Positions 1 through 5,563 of a stretch of DNA of 6,830 nt are shown piece by piece; position 1 is the stretch's first letter, and each line of letters starts with the position of its first letter. Both the position numbers and the translations under genes were made by a program. Source of the stretch: Nitratiruptor sp. (lineage in GTDB: Bacteria > Campylobacterota > Campylobacteria > Campylobacterales > Nitratiruptoraceae); the NCBI GenBank assembly GCA_015494505.1, contig WGBB01000120.1, positions 1 through 6,830 of the forward strand. The letters run 5' to 3'. The notes below the pieces were generated by a model. It saw only the letters and a program-made list of their open reading frames with translations. It had not been told where the DNA came from and searched no databases.

Positions 1-193
1 CGATACGGATGTAGTCGAAGCTTTTGCCAAGCATTGCAAGGGGCGGCGGTGTGGGAGAAACTAAGAGGTTGTTGGCACCGCCGATGAGGAAATACTCTTC
101 ATAGCGAGGGTCTATCTCCTCGATGAGCTCCACATCCACCACAGGGCCGATTTTGATGGAGGAGTAGCGAGAAAAGTCGATACGCTTTTTCAT
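1..193 (-). CDS. murB: UDP-N-acetylenolpyruvoylglucosamine reductase MurB, N-terminal part (3' end outside window)
   Basis: MurB is the FAD enzyme that reduces UDP-N-acetylglucosamine enolpyruvate to UDP-N-acetylmuramate, a cytosolic step of peptidoglycan precursor synthesis. Only the first 64 residues are visible, and the gene runs off the left edge. They begin MKKRIDFSRYSSIKIGP and contain GGANNLLVSP at about residues 38-47, which corresponds to the FAD-binding glycine/asparagine loop of MurB. The IDFSRYSS opening and the NNLL.SP stretch match the short MurB of Campylobacterota as I remember it. The ATG at 193 overlaps the TGA stop of mqnD in an ATGA junction, so the gene is probably translated by coupling and shares the mqnD promoter. 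The assignment rests on the N-terminus only, because the catalytic serine and glutamate lie outside the window. Confidence 0.85.
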   Translation of the reverse strand, partial: MKKRIDFSRYSSIKIGPVVDVELIEEIDPRYEEYFLIGGANNLLVSPTPPPLAMLGKSFDYIRI

Positions 194-1053
194 AGGTTGC
201 GCAGGCTTTCGTATTCTATGGGGATGAGGTAGTCGGCGGCACGAATAGGACAATCGTATGCACCGTGCTCGTACCCTATGGCAAAGAGCCTATCGAGCGC
301 TGCAAGCTGGCGCTCGTTCATCGTGATGGAATCATCATTAGCATAGAGGTCGAGGTATTTTTGCAGCTTCTCATCATCGATGCGCACTAAGCCTCGCTCT
401 AGAAGCATTTGTGAGAGCAGCCTTTTGTGGTCATTGGCCACGGCCACTGCTTTTGTGAGCAGTTTTTCCGCTTCTATTGCTTTATTGAGAGGTAGAGAGC
501 GGCGCAGGGCCATCCCACCTAGAGGTAGCGGCAGCTCTTCGCCAGCGAGCTCCACCCACACATCCCACAGCTCGCGCTCCACTTCCAGGCTCTCGTCAAA
601 ATCGAGGATGGACTCATGTATCAGCACGCCTGCATCCACTTTTCCCTCGACTACCGCCTTTTCGATGTCTAAAAAGTTCATATAGACAGGCCTTGCATCG
701 GGATAGGCGATGCGAAAGAGCAGGGCGTTCGTGGTGTAGCGGCCGCTAAGCGCTACCTTGAAGTTTTTGCGCAGTTTCTTGCCCTTTTTCTTGATGAGTT
801 TGGGTCCGTAGCCCTGGCCGAAACTTACAGCCGTGCGCAAAAGCGCATAGTCGTTGCGTATATGAGGATAGAGTGCGAAGCTAATAGCCGTGATATCGTA
901 GGTGCCGCGCAGCGCCTCTTCATTGAGTGTTTCTATATCGAGGGCGGTGTTGGTGAAGCGAAGCTCTCGTGAGCTTACCCAGCCAAACTTGATGGCGTAG
1001 AACATAAAGATATCGTCCGCATCGGGCGAGTGGGCGACGGAGTAGGTGGACAT
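190..1053 (-). CDS. mqnD: 1,4-dihydroxy-6-naphthoate synthase (futalosine menaquinone pathway)
   Basis: This 287-residue protein belongs to the MqnD family, which converts cyclic dehypoxanthinyl futalosine to 1,4-dihydroxy-6-naphthoate in the futalosine pathway to menaquinone. The fold is that of a periplasmic binding protein, but the enzyme is cytosolic. Family marks are HSPDADDIFMFYA at residues 8-20, FGQGYGP at 78-84, GVLIHESIL at 142-150 and LPLGG at 176-180. His146 corresponds to the histidine proposed as general base in the Thermus enzyme. The frame stays open upstream to a GTG at 1122, adding 23 residues, but I chose the ATG at 1053. Homology begins there, AAAGGAAA lies 5 nt upstream, and the extension is mostly translated heptamer repeat starting near the predicted transcription start. 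It is followed by murB with a 4-bp overlap. The related MqnA (chorismate dehydratase) is a less likely alternative. Confidence 0.88.
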   Translation of the reverse strand: MSTYSVAHSPDADDIFMFYAIKFGWVSSRELRFTNTALDIETLNEEALRGTYDITAISFALYPHIRNDYALLRTAVSFGQGYGPKLIKKKGKKLRKNFKVALSGRYTTNALLFRIAYPDARPVYMNFLDIEKAVVEGKVDAGVLIHESILDFDESLEVERELWDVWVELAGEELPLPLGGMALRRSLPLNKAIEAEKLLTKAVAVANDHKRLLSQMLLERGLVRIDDEKLQKYLDLYANDDSITMNERQLAALDRLFAIGYEHGAYDCPIRAADYLIPIEYESLRNL

Positions 1054-1056
1054 TGG

Positions 1057-1064
1057 TTTCCTTT
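1057..1064 (-). promoter_or_regulatory. Ribosome binding site of mqnD
   Basis: The minus strand reads AAAGGAAA, with its AGGA core ending 5 nt before the ATG at 1053. The upstream in-frame ATGs at 1077 and 1098 are each preceded only by repeat sequence without a purine-rich box, so this site decides the start. Its distal edge overlaps the first repeat unit, which begins at 1063. Confidence 0.7.
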
Positions 1065-1097
1065 GGACATTGGACATTGGACATTGGACATTGGACA
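1063..1097. repeat. Tandem heptanucleotide array, five perfect TTGGACA units
   Basis: Five uninterrupted copies of TTGGACA occupy 1063-1097; read on the minus strand the unit is TGTCCAA. A sixth partial copy, TGGACATTGG, lies at 1047-1056 and contains the mqnD start codon. The array sits between the predicted mqnD -10 box and the mqnD ribosome binding site, so it should be transcribed as part of the leader. Each unit with its neighbour supplies one ATG on the mqnD strand. Similar heptamer tandem repeats are known in cyanobacteria (STRR families). I cannot name a described family for this one. Confidence 0.95.
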
Positions 1098-1125
1098 TTA
1101 TTATGATGAAAAAATAACCCACAAT

Positions 1126-1131
1126 ATTCTA
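1126..1131 (-). promoter_or_regulatory. Probable -10 box of the mqnD-murB promoter
   Basis: The minus strand reads GTTAGAATATT, giving TAGAAT as a sigma-70-type -10 element (5/6 to TATAAT). No good -35 hexamer lies 16-18 bp upstream; weak -35 conservation is usual for the Campylobacterota vegetative sigma factor. Transcription would begin near 1119, giving a leader of about 65 nt that contains the whole heptamer array. Confidence 0.5.
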
Positions 1132-1183
1132 ACGCATCACAAACAAAAATAAAGTTTTTTCCAAAAGATTTCGCTAATGACTC

Positions 1184-1211
1184 ATGTCCAATGCCAAATT
1201 TCCAATTTTTT
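1184..1211 (+). repeat. Degenerate heptamer array, inverted relative to the mqnD-leader array
   Basis: Four consecutive 7-base blocks can be read here: ATGTCCA, ATGCCAA, ATTTCCA and ATTTTTT. The first block is the mqnD-leader repeat unit read in the opposite orientation, and the others look like decayed copies. ATGTCCAATG at 1184-1193 is the exact reverse complement of 1089-1098, a 10-bp inverted repeat spanning most of the spacer. The array ends directly upstream of the predicted recA -35 box. Confidence 0.6.
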
Positions 1212-1212
1212 A

Positions 1213-1241
1213 TGGATATTTTACTTAAAAAAAGCTAAAAT
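1213..1241 (+). promoter_or_regulatory. Probable recA promoter
   Basis: TAAAAT at 1236-1241, preceded by GC, is a good Campylobacterota-type -10 box. TGGATA at 1213-1218 lies 17 bp upstream and matches TTGACA at 4 of 6 positions. The spacer is AT-rich with a run of A residues. Transcription would start near 1248, leaving a leader of about 20 nt before the recA start. I see no convincing LexA-type operator in the spacer, in keeping with the general absence of a classical LexA regulon in many Campylobacterota. Confidence 0.55.
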
Positions 1242-1255
1242 ATCGCAAATTTTGT

Positions 1256-1262
1256 AAAGAGG
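1256..1262 (+). promoter_or_regulatory. Ribosome binding site of recA
   Basis: AAAGAGG ends 6 nt before the ATG at 1269. An in-frame TTG at 1263 directly abuts this box and could not be served by it, so the ATG is the start. Confidence 0.75.
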
Positions 1263-1268
1263 TTGTAC

Positions 1269-2303
1269 ATGGATAGCAACAAACAAAAAGCATTAGAGCT
1301 TGCCATCAAGCAAATAGACAAGGCTTTCGGCAAAGGAGCGCTTGTTAAGCTTGGTGACAAGGAGATCGAGCCGATTGACTCCATCTCCACAGGTTCTTTG
1401 GGCCTCGATATGGCGCTGGGTATCGGTGGCGTGCCCAAAGGGCGCATCGTGGAGATATACGGTCCTGAGAGTTCAGGGAAGACCACCTTGGCGCTACAAA
1501 TCATCGCAGAAGCCCAAAAGCAGGGAGGTATCGCGGCTTTTATCGACGCCGAGCACGCACTGGACGTCTTCTATGCCAAAAATCTCGGTGTGGATGTGGA
1601 GAACCTCCTTGTGAGCCAGCCCGATTTCGGTGAGCAGGCCCTCGATATCGTGGAGACCATCGCGCGCAGCGGGGCGGTGGATGTGATCGTGGTGGATTCC
1701 GTGGCGGCGCTTACGCCAAAAGCAGAGATAGAAGGAGAGATGGGCGATGCACATGTGGGGCTGCAGGCGCGCCTCATGAGCCAGGCGCTGCGCAAGCTCA
1801 CCGGTGTCGTGCACAAGATGGGTACTACGGTGATTTTTATCAACCAAATCCGCATGAAAATCGGGCAAATGGGTTATGGCACGCCGGAGACCACCACAGG
1901 TGGAAACGCCCTCAAATTCTACGCATCGGTGCGCATCGACGTACGCCGCATCGCCACCCTCAAGCAAGGTGATAGTAATATCGGAAACCGCGTGCGTGCC
2001 AAAGTGGTCAAGAACAAAGTGGCGCCACCTTTTCGCCAAGCGGAGTTCGATATCATGTTTGGCGAGGGAATCAGCAAAGAGGGCGAACTCATTGATTACG
2101 GCGTGAAGCTCGATATTATCGATAAAAGCGGTAGTTGGTTCAGCTACAAAGATATCAAGCTGGGGCAAGGTCGCGAAAATGCCAAGGCATATCTTAAAGA
2201 GCATCCTGAAGTGGCGGCTGAAATCGAGAGCGAGATTCGTCGTGCCATGGGGATGGATGATAGTGTAATGGTGGTTCCTCAAGAAGAAATGACAGAAGAG
2301 TAA
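1269..2303 (+). CDS. recA: Recombinase RecA
   Basis: RecA is the ATP-dependent strand-exchange protein that forms filaments on single-stranded DNA in homologous recombination and repair. The 344 residues are full length. The visible core includes Walker A GPESSGKT at 65-72, the catalytic glutamate Glu95 in FIDAEHALD, Walker B ending in Asp143 in VVVDS, loop L1 around EGEMGDAHVGLQAR at 155-168, and INQIRMKIG at 191-199 with Gln193 opening the DNA-binding loop L2 region. The C-terminus is acidic (QEEMTEE), as is usual for the family. The start is the ATG at 1269 with AAAGAGG 6 nt upstream. It is the first gene of the plus-strand operon, and eno follows after 10 bp. The nearly unbroken match to Campylobacter RecA supports the phylum assignment. 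Confidence 0.98.
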   Translation: MDSNKQKALELAIKQIDKAFGKGALVKLGDKEIEPIDSISTGSLGLDMALGIGGVPKGRIVEIYGPESSGKTTLALQIIAEAQKQGGIAAFIDAEHALDVFYAKNLGVDVENLLVSQPDFGEQALDIVETIARSGAVDVIVVDSVAALTPKAEIEGEMGDAHVGLQARLMSQALRKLTGVVHKMGTTVIFINQIRMKIGQMGYGTPETTTGGNALKFYASVRIDVRRIATLKQGDSNIGNRVRAKVVKNKVAPPFRQAEFDIMFGEGISKEGELIDYGVKLDIIDKSGSWFSYKDIKLGQGRENAKAYLKEHPEVAAEIESEIRRAMGMDDSVMVVPQEEMTEE

Positions 2304-2308
2304 AGGAG
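2302..2308 (+). promoter_or_regulatory. Ribosome binding site of eno, overlapping the recA stop codon
   Basis: AAAGGAG begins inside the recA TAA stop and ends 5 nt before the eno ATG at 2314. No terminator or separate promoter fits in the 10-bp gap, so recA and eno share a transcript. Confidence 0.8.
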
Positions 2309-2313
2309 CATAG

Positions 2314-3585
2314 ATGACCTATATCGACAATATCGTAGCACAAGAAGTATTGGACAGTCGTGGCAATCCCACGGTCAAAGCGACGGTGATTCTCAGTGAC
2401 GGGACAGTGGCGAGTGCCATCGTGCCAAGCGGTGCGAGTACCGGGAAACGCGAAGCGCTGGAGCTGCGTGACGGGGATGAGCGATTTGGCGGCAAAGGGG
2501 TGCTCAAAGCTTGCGAAAACGTCGAAGTGGCTATCGCAGACGAGCTGGTGGGCCTAAGCCCCTACAACCAAGCCGAAATCGATGCTATCATGAAAGAGCT
2601 CGACGGTACCGAAAACTACTCCAAGCTGGGAGCCAATGCGGTATTGGGCGTCTCCATGGCAGTGGCACGCGCTGCAGCCAAGAGCTTGCATCTGCCTCTC
2701 TATCGCTATTTGGGTGGATCCAACGCTCTTGTGATGCCCACTCCTATGCTCAACATCATCAACGGCGGTGCGCACGCCAACAACGATGTGGATCTGCAAG
2801 AGTACATGATAATGCCTACCGGCTTCGATGAATTTAAAGAGGCACTGCGCGCAAGTAGTGAAATCTACCACACTCTCAAAAAACTCCTAGCAAGCGACGG
2901 TCATCCTACTGCACTGGGCGATGAGGGCGGTTTCGCACCCAACTTCAAAAACAACGAAGAGCCTATCGAATATATCCTCAAAGCCGTAGAAAAAGCCGGG
3001 TACAAGCCGGGCGAAGAGGTGGTGATAGCCCTCGATGCGGCGAGTAGCGAATTTTACAACGACGGCAAATACGAGCTCAAGGGCGACGGAAAAGTCTATA
3101 GCAGCGAGGAGCTTGTGGAGTTTTATGCAAACCTTGTGGAAAAATTCCCAATCGTCTCTATCGAAGACGGAATGGCCGAAGATGACTGGGAGGGTTGGAA
3201 GCTGCTCACCGAGAGACTCGGAGACAAAATCCAGCTCGTAGGTGACGATCTTTTTGTGACAAATAAGAAGATTCTCGCCGAAGGTATCGAAAAAGGGATC
3301 GCCAACGCCATCCTCATCAAGCCCAATCAGATAGGCACGGTTTCTGAAACGATGCAAACGGTTCGCCTGGCACAGCGCAACGGCTACAACTGCGTCATGA
3401 GCCATAGAAGCGGCGAGAGCGAAGATGCCTTCATCGCCGATTTTGCCGTAGCGCTCAATACCGCGCAGATCAAAACGGGAGCGCCGGCTCGCGGAGAGCG
3501 AACGGCCAAGTACAATAGACTTCTCGAAATCGAACGCGATCTTTTGTATCCCGAGTATATAGGAAAAGAGCTCTTTAGACGATAA
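2314..3585 (+). CDS. eno: Enolase (phosphopyruvate hydratase)
   Basis: Enolase interconverts 2-phosphoglycerate and phosphoenolpyruvate in glycolysis and gluconeogenesis, and needs magnesium. The 423-residue protein is full length. Visible active-site elements are the mobile SGASTG loop at 39-44, His154 in GGAHANN, the acid/base Glu204 in GDEGGFAPN, magnesium ligands Asp241, Glu284 (SIEDGM) and Asp311, the catalytic Lys336 in ILIKPNQ, the SHRSGESED signature at 363-371 and Lys387 in KTGAP. No key residue is missing. The gene is translated from a strong site overlapping the recA stop, and its own TAA shares one base with the ATG of the next gene. The recA-eno pairing is typical of Campylobacterota. 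Confidence 0.98.
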   Translation: MTYIDNIVAQEVLDSRGNPTVKATVILSDGTVASAIVPSGASTGKREALELRDGDERFGGKGVLKACENVEVAIADELVGLSPYNQAEIDAIMKELDGTENYSKLGANAVLGVSMAVARAAAKSLHLPLYRYLGGSNALVMPTPMLNIINGGAHANNDVDLQEYMIMPTGFDEFKEALRASSEIYHTLKKLLASDGHPTALGDEGGFAPNFKNNEEPIEYILKAVEKAGYKPGEEVVIALDAASSEFYNDGKYELKGDGKVYSSEELVEFYANLVEKFPIVSIEDGMAEDDWEGWKLLTERLGDKIQLVGDDLFVTNKKILAEGIEKGIANAILIKPNQIGTVSETMQTVRLAQRNGYNCVMSHRSGESEDAFIADFAVALNTAQIKTGAPARGERTAKYNRLLEIERDLLYPEYIGKELFRR

Positions 3586-3854
3586 TGGCGAAAAGACCCA
3601 GTGAACTGACCGACTCCCTAGGAAAAGGGAGCTGGTGGCAAGATATAGTTCGATACGGCGTTGCATTGGCGATACTTATCGCCGTATCGGTCTATATAGG
3701 CTTTTTGCTTTTTGGGACCAACTCGGTAGAAGTGCTCATCCAGCTCAACGCCCAAGAAAAGAGCCTTAAGCGCAGTATCGAGTATCTCAAAAAGGAGAAT
3801 GCCCGCTTGCAAAAAGAGTATTTCGAACTCAAACAATTGGAGCCTGAACAATGA
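3585..3854 (+). CDS. FtsB/DivIC-like septum formation protein
   Basis: This is an 89-residue bitopic membrane protein of the FtsB/DivIC type, a family that bridges early and late division proteins together with FtsL and FtsQ. It has a short, partly charged cytoplasmic N-terminus, one membrane segment at about residues 24-43, then a GTNSVEVLIQL stretch resembling the GKNS motif of FtsB. A coiled coil with heptad leucines follows at about 50-86 and ends in LKQLEPE. Length and layout fit the family. The ATG shares one base with the eno stop (TAATG) and no good Shine-Dalgarno sits at the right distance, so translation probably depends on re-initiation. It overlaps the next gene by 4 bp. A division role is inferred from family and architecture. 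The same slot in C. jejuni (Cj1671c, as I recall) holds a similar small protein. Confidence 0.75.
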   Translation: MAKRPSELTDSLGKGSWWQDIVRYGVALAILIAVSVYIGFLLFGTNSVEVLIQLNAQEKSLKRSIEYLKKENARLQKEYFELKQLEPEQ

Positions 3855-4432
3855 AAAAAGTAGCACTCCTCTCTCTCATCGCTCTTTGGCTCATAGCTAG
3901 AGAGAATCCGTTTTTCTTGCCGCGCGAGCAGGTAGCCCCTATCCCTGCGCCTAAAGAGCAGCCTATTGAAGCTAAGCAAACAAAGACTCCCGCTCCTGCG
4001 CCCACTCAAATCACCAAAAATCAGAAGAGCGAAGCCAACGCCACCGCTGCCGCGGATGCCGTTCAGACTCCTGCAAAGCTTGAAACGAATACTTCAAAAA
4101 GCGCCGTTTTGGATAGCGATACACCTATCGCGTACCAAAAAGATATCAAGCTTCCCTTCCTAACCGTGCGCTTTGCTAAAGATGCTTTTTTGGTCTCTAC
4201 CAAAGACCCAATTAAACGTAAATTCATGCTCGATAGTCCCAAAAAATTCGTCATCGATTACGCAGCAAAGAGAAACTTCGGATACAAGAAGTTTCCCGTA
4301 GAGGTAGGAAAATTTAGCAAACTCGAGATGGCTTCACATCCCGGATACTATCGCATCGCTGTCAGTTTGCAAGGGTGTGAGAAGTTTGATTTTCGCCAAT
4401 TAGAGGAGGGATTTGTTTTTCGTTGCCGTTAG
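3851..4432 (+). CDS. Periplasmic AMIN-domain protein, CgpA-like, with two N-glycosylation sequons
   Basis: The 193-residue protein has a signal peptide (hydrophobic stretch at residues 4-15, probable cleavage before RENPFFLP). A low-complexity Pro/Ala/Lys/Thr linker covers about 25-95, and a C-terminal domain of about 96-193 looks like an AMIN domain, a module that targets periplasmic proteins to peptidoglycan or the division site. GKFSKLEMASHPGYYRIAVSLQG at 153-175 is its clearest part. The linker carries EANAT (Asn63) and ETNTS (Asn80), both fitting the bacterial sequon D/E-X-N-X-S/T used by Campylobacter PglB. Cys176 and Cys192 could pair in the periplasm. In C. jejuni the gene at this place, after recA, eno and a small gene, is cgpA (Cj1670c), a known N-glycoprotein. 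I infer orthology from position and architecture, not from alignment. The ATG overlaps the preceding stop (ATGA), and the 3' end overlaps the antiporter gene by 33 bp. Confidence 0.72.
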   Translation: MKKVALLSLIALWLIARENPFFLPREQVAPIPAPKEQPIEAKQTKTPAPAPTQITKNQKSEANATAAADAVQTPAKLETNTSKSAVLDSDTPIAYQKDIKLPFLTVRFAKDAFLVSTKDPIKRKFMLDSPKKFVIDYAAKRNFGYKKFPVEVGKFSKLEMASHPGYYRIAVSLQGCEKFDFRQLEEGFVFRCR

Positions 4433-5563
4433 GCGCACAAGAAGCCGTATCGCTATCATAGCTACCAAAACTTCTAGGATACTTGCTAGGATAAAAGCCA
4501 TATAGGCGTTTTCGTCGATAAACTTGGTGTGGTAGGCTATCGTGGAGATAGCGATAAGGAGCGTGAGAGGCATGGAGTGTGAGAGGGCGAAGAGAAGCCG
4601 CTCTTTGAAACTGAGAATCCCGGTAAAGATAAAAGCCCCCGCTATGCGAATGAAGAGCATCACTGCCGTTATCATCAAAGCTGCCGCTATGAGTCCCTCC
4701 ATAAAAAGTGCCGAGAGTTTGAAACTGCTACCTATGTAGATGAAAAAGATAGGCACCAAAAAGCCGAAGCCAAAAGAGGAGAGTTTGTGAGGGAGGCTGC
4801 GCTTGTGCTCAAAAAAGGAGGCGATAATGACGCCTGCTATGAAGGCGCCAAAAGCCACTTCAAGATGGAGATAGAGCATCAACGAGATAAAGAGGAAAAA
4901 AAGCGCCATTGAGAGGCGAATGTCTTGCTCTTCGTTATCGATTTTGGGCATGAGAGTGGTTTTGAGCTCGGGATACCACCAAAAAAGCACTTGCAATATC
5001 TTAAATACCGCTCCGGTGAGCGCCAAAAAGAGCACCAAGATAAGAAGGTTTTTGTAAAACGCTTCGCCAAATCCAAACTCTAGTCCTGCGCTTAGAATCG
5101 TCAAAATAGCGATAGAAATCACTTCGCCGAGACTTCCTATGACCATGGCGAGATTGAGCCATTCGATTTTTTTGCCGTGCTCCTTTTTGAGTGCCGCGAT
5201 GAGCCCTACGGAGATGAGAGGGAAAATCGCGATGTAGATATCTGCAAAGCCAAGATTTTTGACGATGACAAAAGAGAGCACGTAGAGCGAAGCGATGTAG
5301 AGAAGTCCCTTTTTGAGGATGGTGCGATCGGTACGGAGAATCTCTTTGATATCCACCTCTAATCCTGCAAGAAACATCAAGTACAAAAATCCAAACTCCG
5401 CCACCAGCTCAAAAAGCGGCACATGAGCGAGAAGCCCCAGTGCTCCACATAGCGTGCCCATCGTAATTTCGATGACGGATGTGGGAAGCTTGGTCATTTT
5501 GGCAATAAACGGGGATGAAAAGATAACGAGAGAGATGGTGACGATGATGACGATTTCATTCAT
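4400..5563 (-). CDS. CPA2-family (Kef-type) cation:proton antiporter membrane protein
   Basis: This 387-residue, highly hydrophobic protein should span the inner membrane about 11-13 times. Family marks are a GxxxG-like TSVIEITMGTLCGALG at 28-43 near the N-terminus, FLAGLEVDIKE at 64-74, AFGAFIAGVIIASFFEH at 237-253 and PIFFIYIGSSF at 271-281, all typical of monovalent cation:proton antiporter-2 proteins. There is no C-terminal TrkA-N/RCK domain, so it is the transporter core alone; KefB/KefC are much longer. The ion (sodium or potassium) cannot be decided. At the place where a conserved acidic ion-binding motif is expected, the sequence is SLGEVIS (144-150), offering Glu147. The ATG lies inside the bioB coding end (8-bp overlap) with no visible Shine-Dalgarno, which points to coupled translation. 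It is the last gene of its operon. Confidence 0.82.
   Translation of the reverse strand: MNEIVIIVTISLVIFSSPFIAKMTKLPTSVIEITMGTLCGALGLLAHVPLFELVAEFGFLYLMFLAGLEVDIKEILRTDRTILKKGLLYIASLYVLSFVIVKNLGFADIYIAIFPLISVGLIAALKKEHGKKIEWLNLAMVIGSLGEVISIAILTILSAGLEFGFGEAFYKNLLILVLFLALTGAVFKILQVLFWWYPELKTTLMPKIDNEEQDIRLSMALFFLFISLMLYLHLEVAFGAFIAGVIIASFFEHKRSLPHKLSSFGFGFLVPIFFIYIGSSFKLSALFMEGLIAAALMITAVMLFIRIAGAFIFTGILSFKERLLFALSHSMPLTLLIAISTIAYHTKFIDENAYMAFILASILEVLVAMIAIRLLVRLTATKNKSLL

Noticed and set aside
1054..1122. 23-residue N-terminal extension of MqnD from a GTG at 1122
   Set aside because: The extension is mostly translated heptamer repeat, begins at about the predicted transcription start, lacks a ribosome binding site and has no family homology. 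The ATG at 1053 has a good Shine-Dalgarno.
1063..1211. CRISPR array or phage attachment site in the spacer
   Set aside because: The repeat unit is only 7 bp with no spacers, and there is no cas gene, integrase or tRNA nearby.
1263..1268. TTG at 1263 as the recA start
   Set aside because: It abuts the AAAGAGG box with no spacing; the ATG six bases further on is correctly spaced and matches RecA N-termini.
1098..1268. LexA/SOS operator upstream of recA
   Set aside because: I found no CTGT-N8-ACAG-like or GAAC-N4-GTTC-like palindrome; the only inverted repeat comes from the heptamer arrays.
1494..2282. 262-codon open frame antisense to recA
   Set aside because: It lies wholly within a strongly conserved recA, the protein resembles no family I know, and it is explained by the codon bias of the sense gene.
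3583..3590. Terminator or promoter between eno and the FtsB-like gene
   Set aside because: The genes share one base (TAATG), leaving no room, and no hairpin was seen at the end of eno.
2887..3666. 259-codon open frame antisense to eno
   Set aside because: It is a shadow of eno, running across the 3' end into the FtsB-like gene; no recognisable domain and no ribosome binding site or promoter context.
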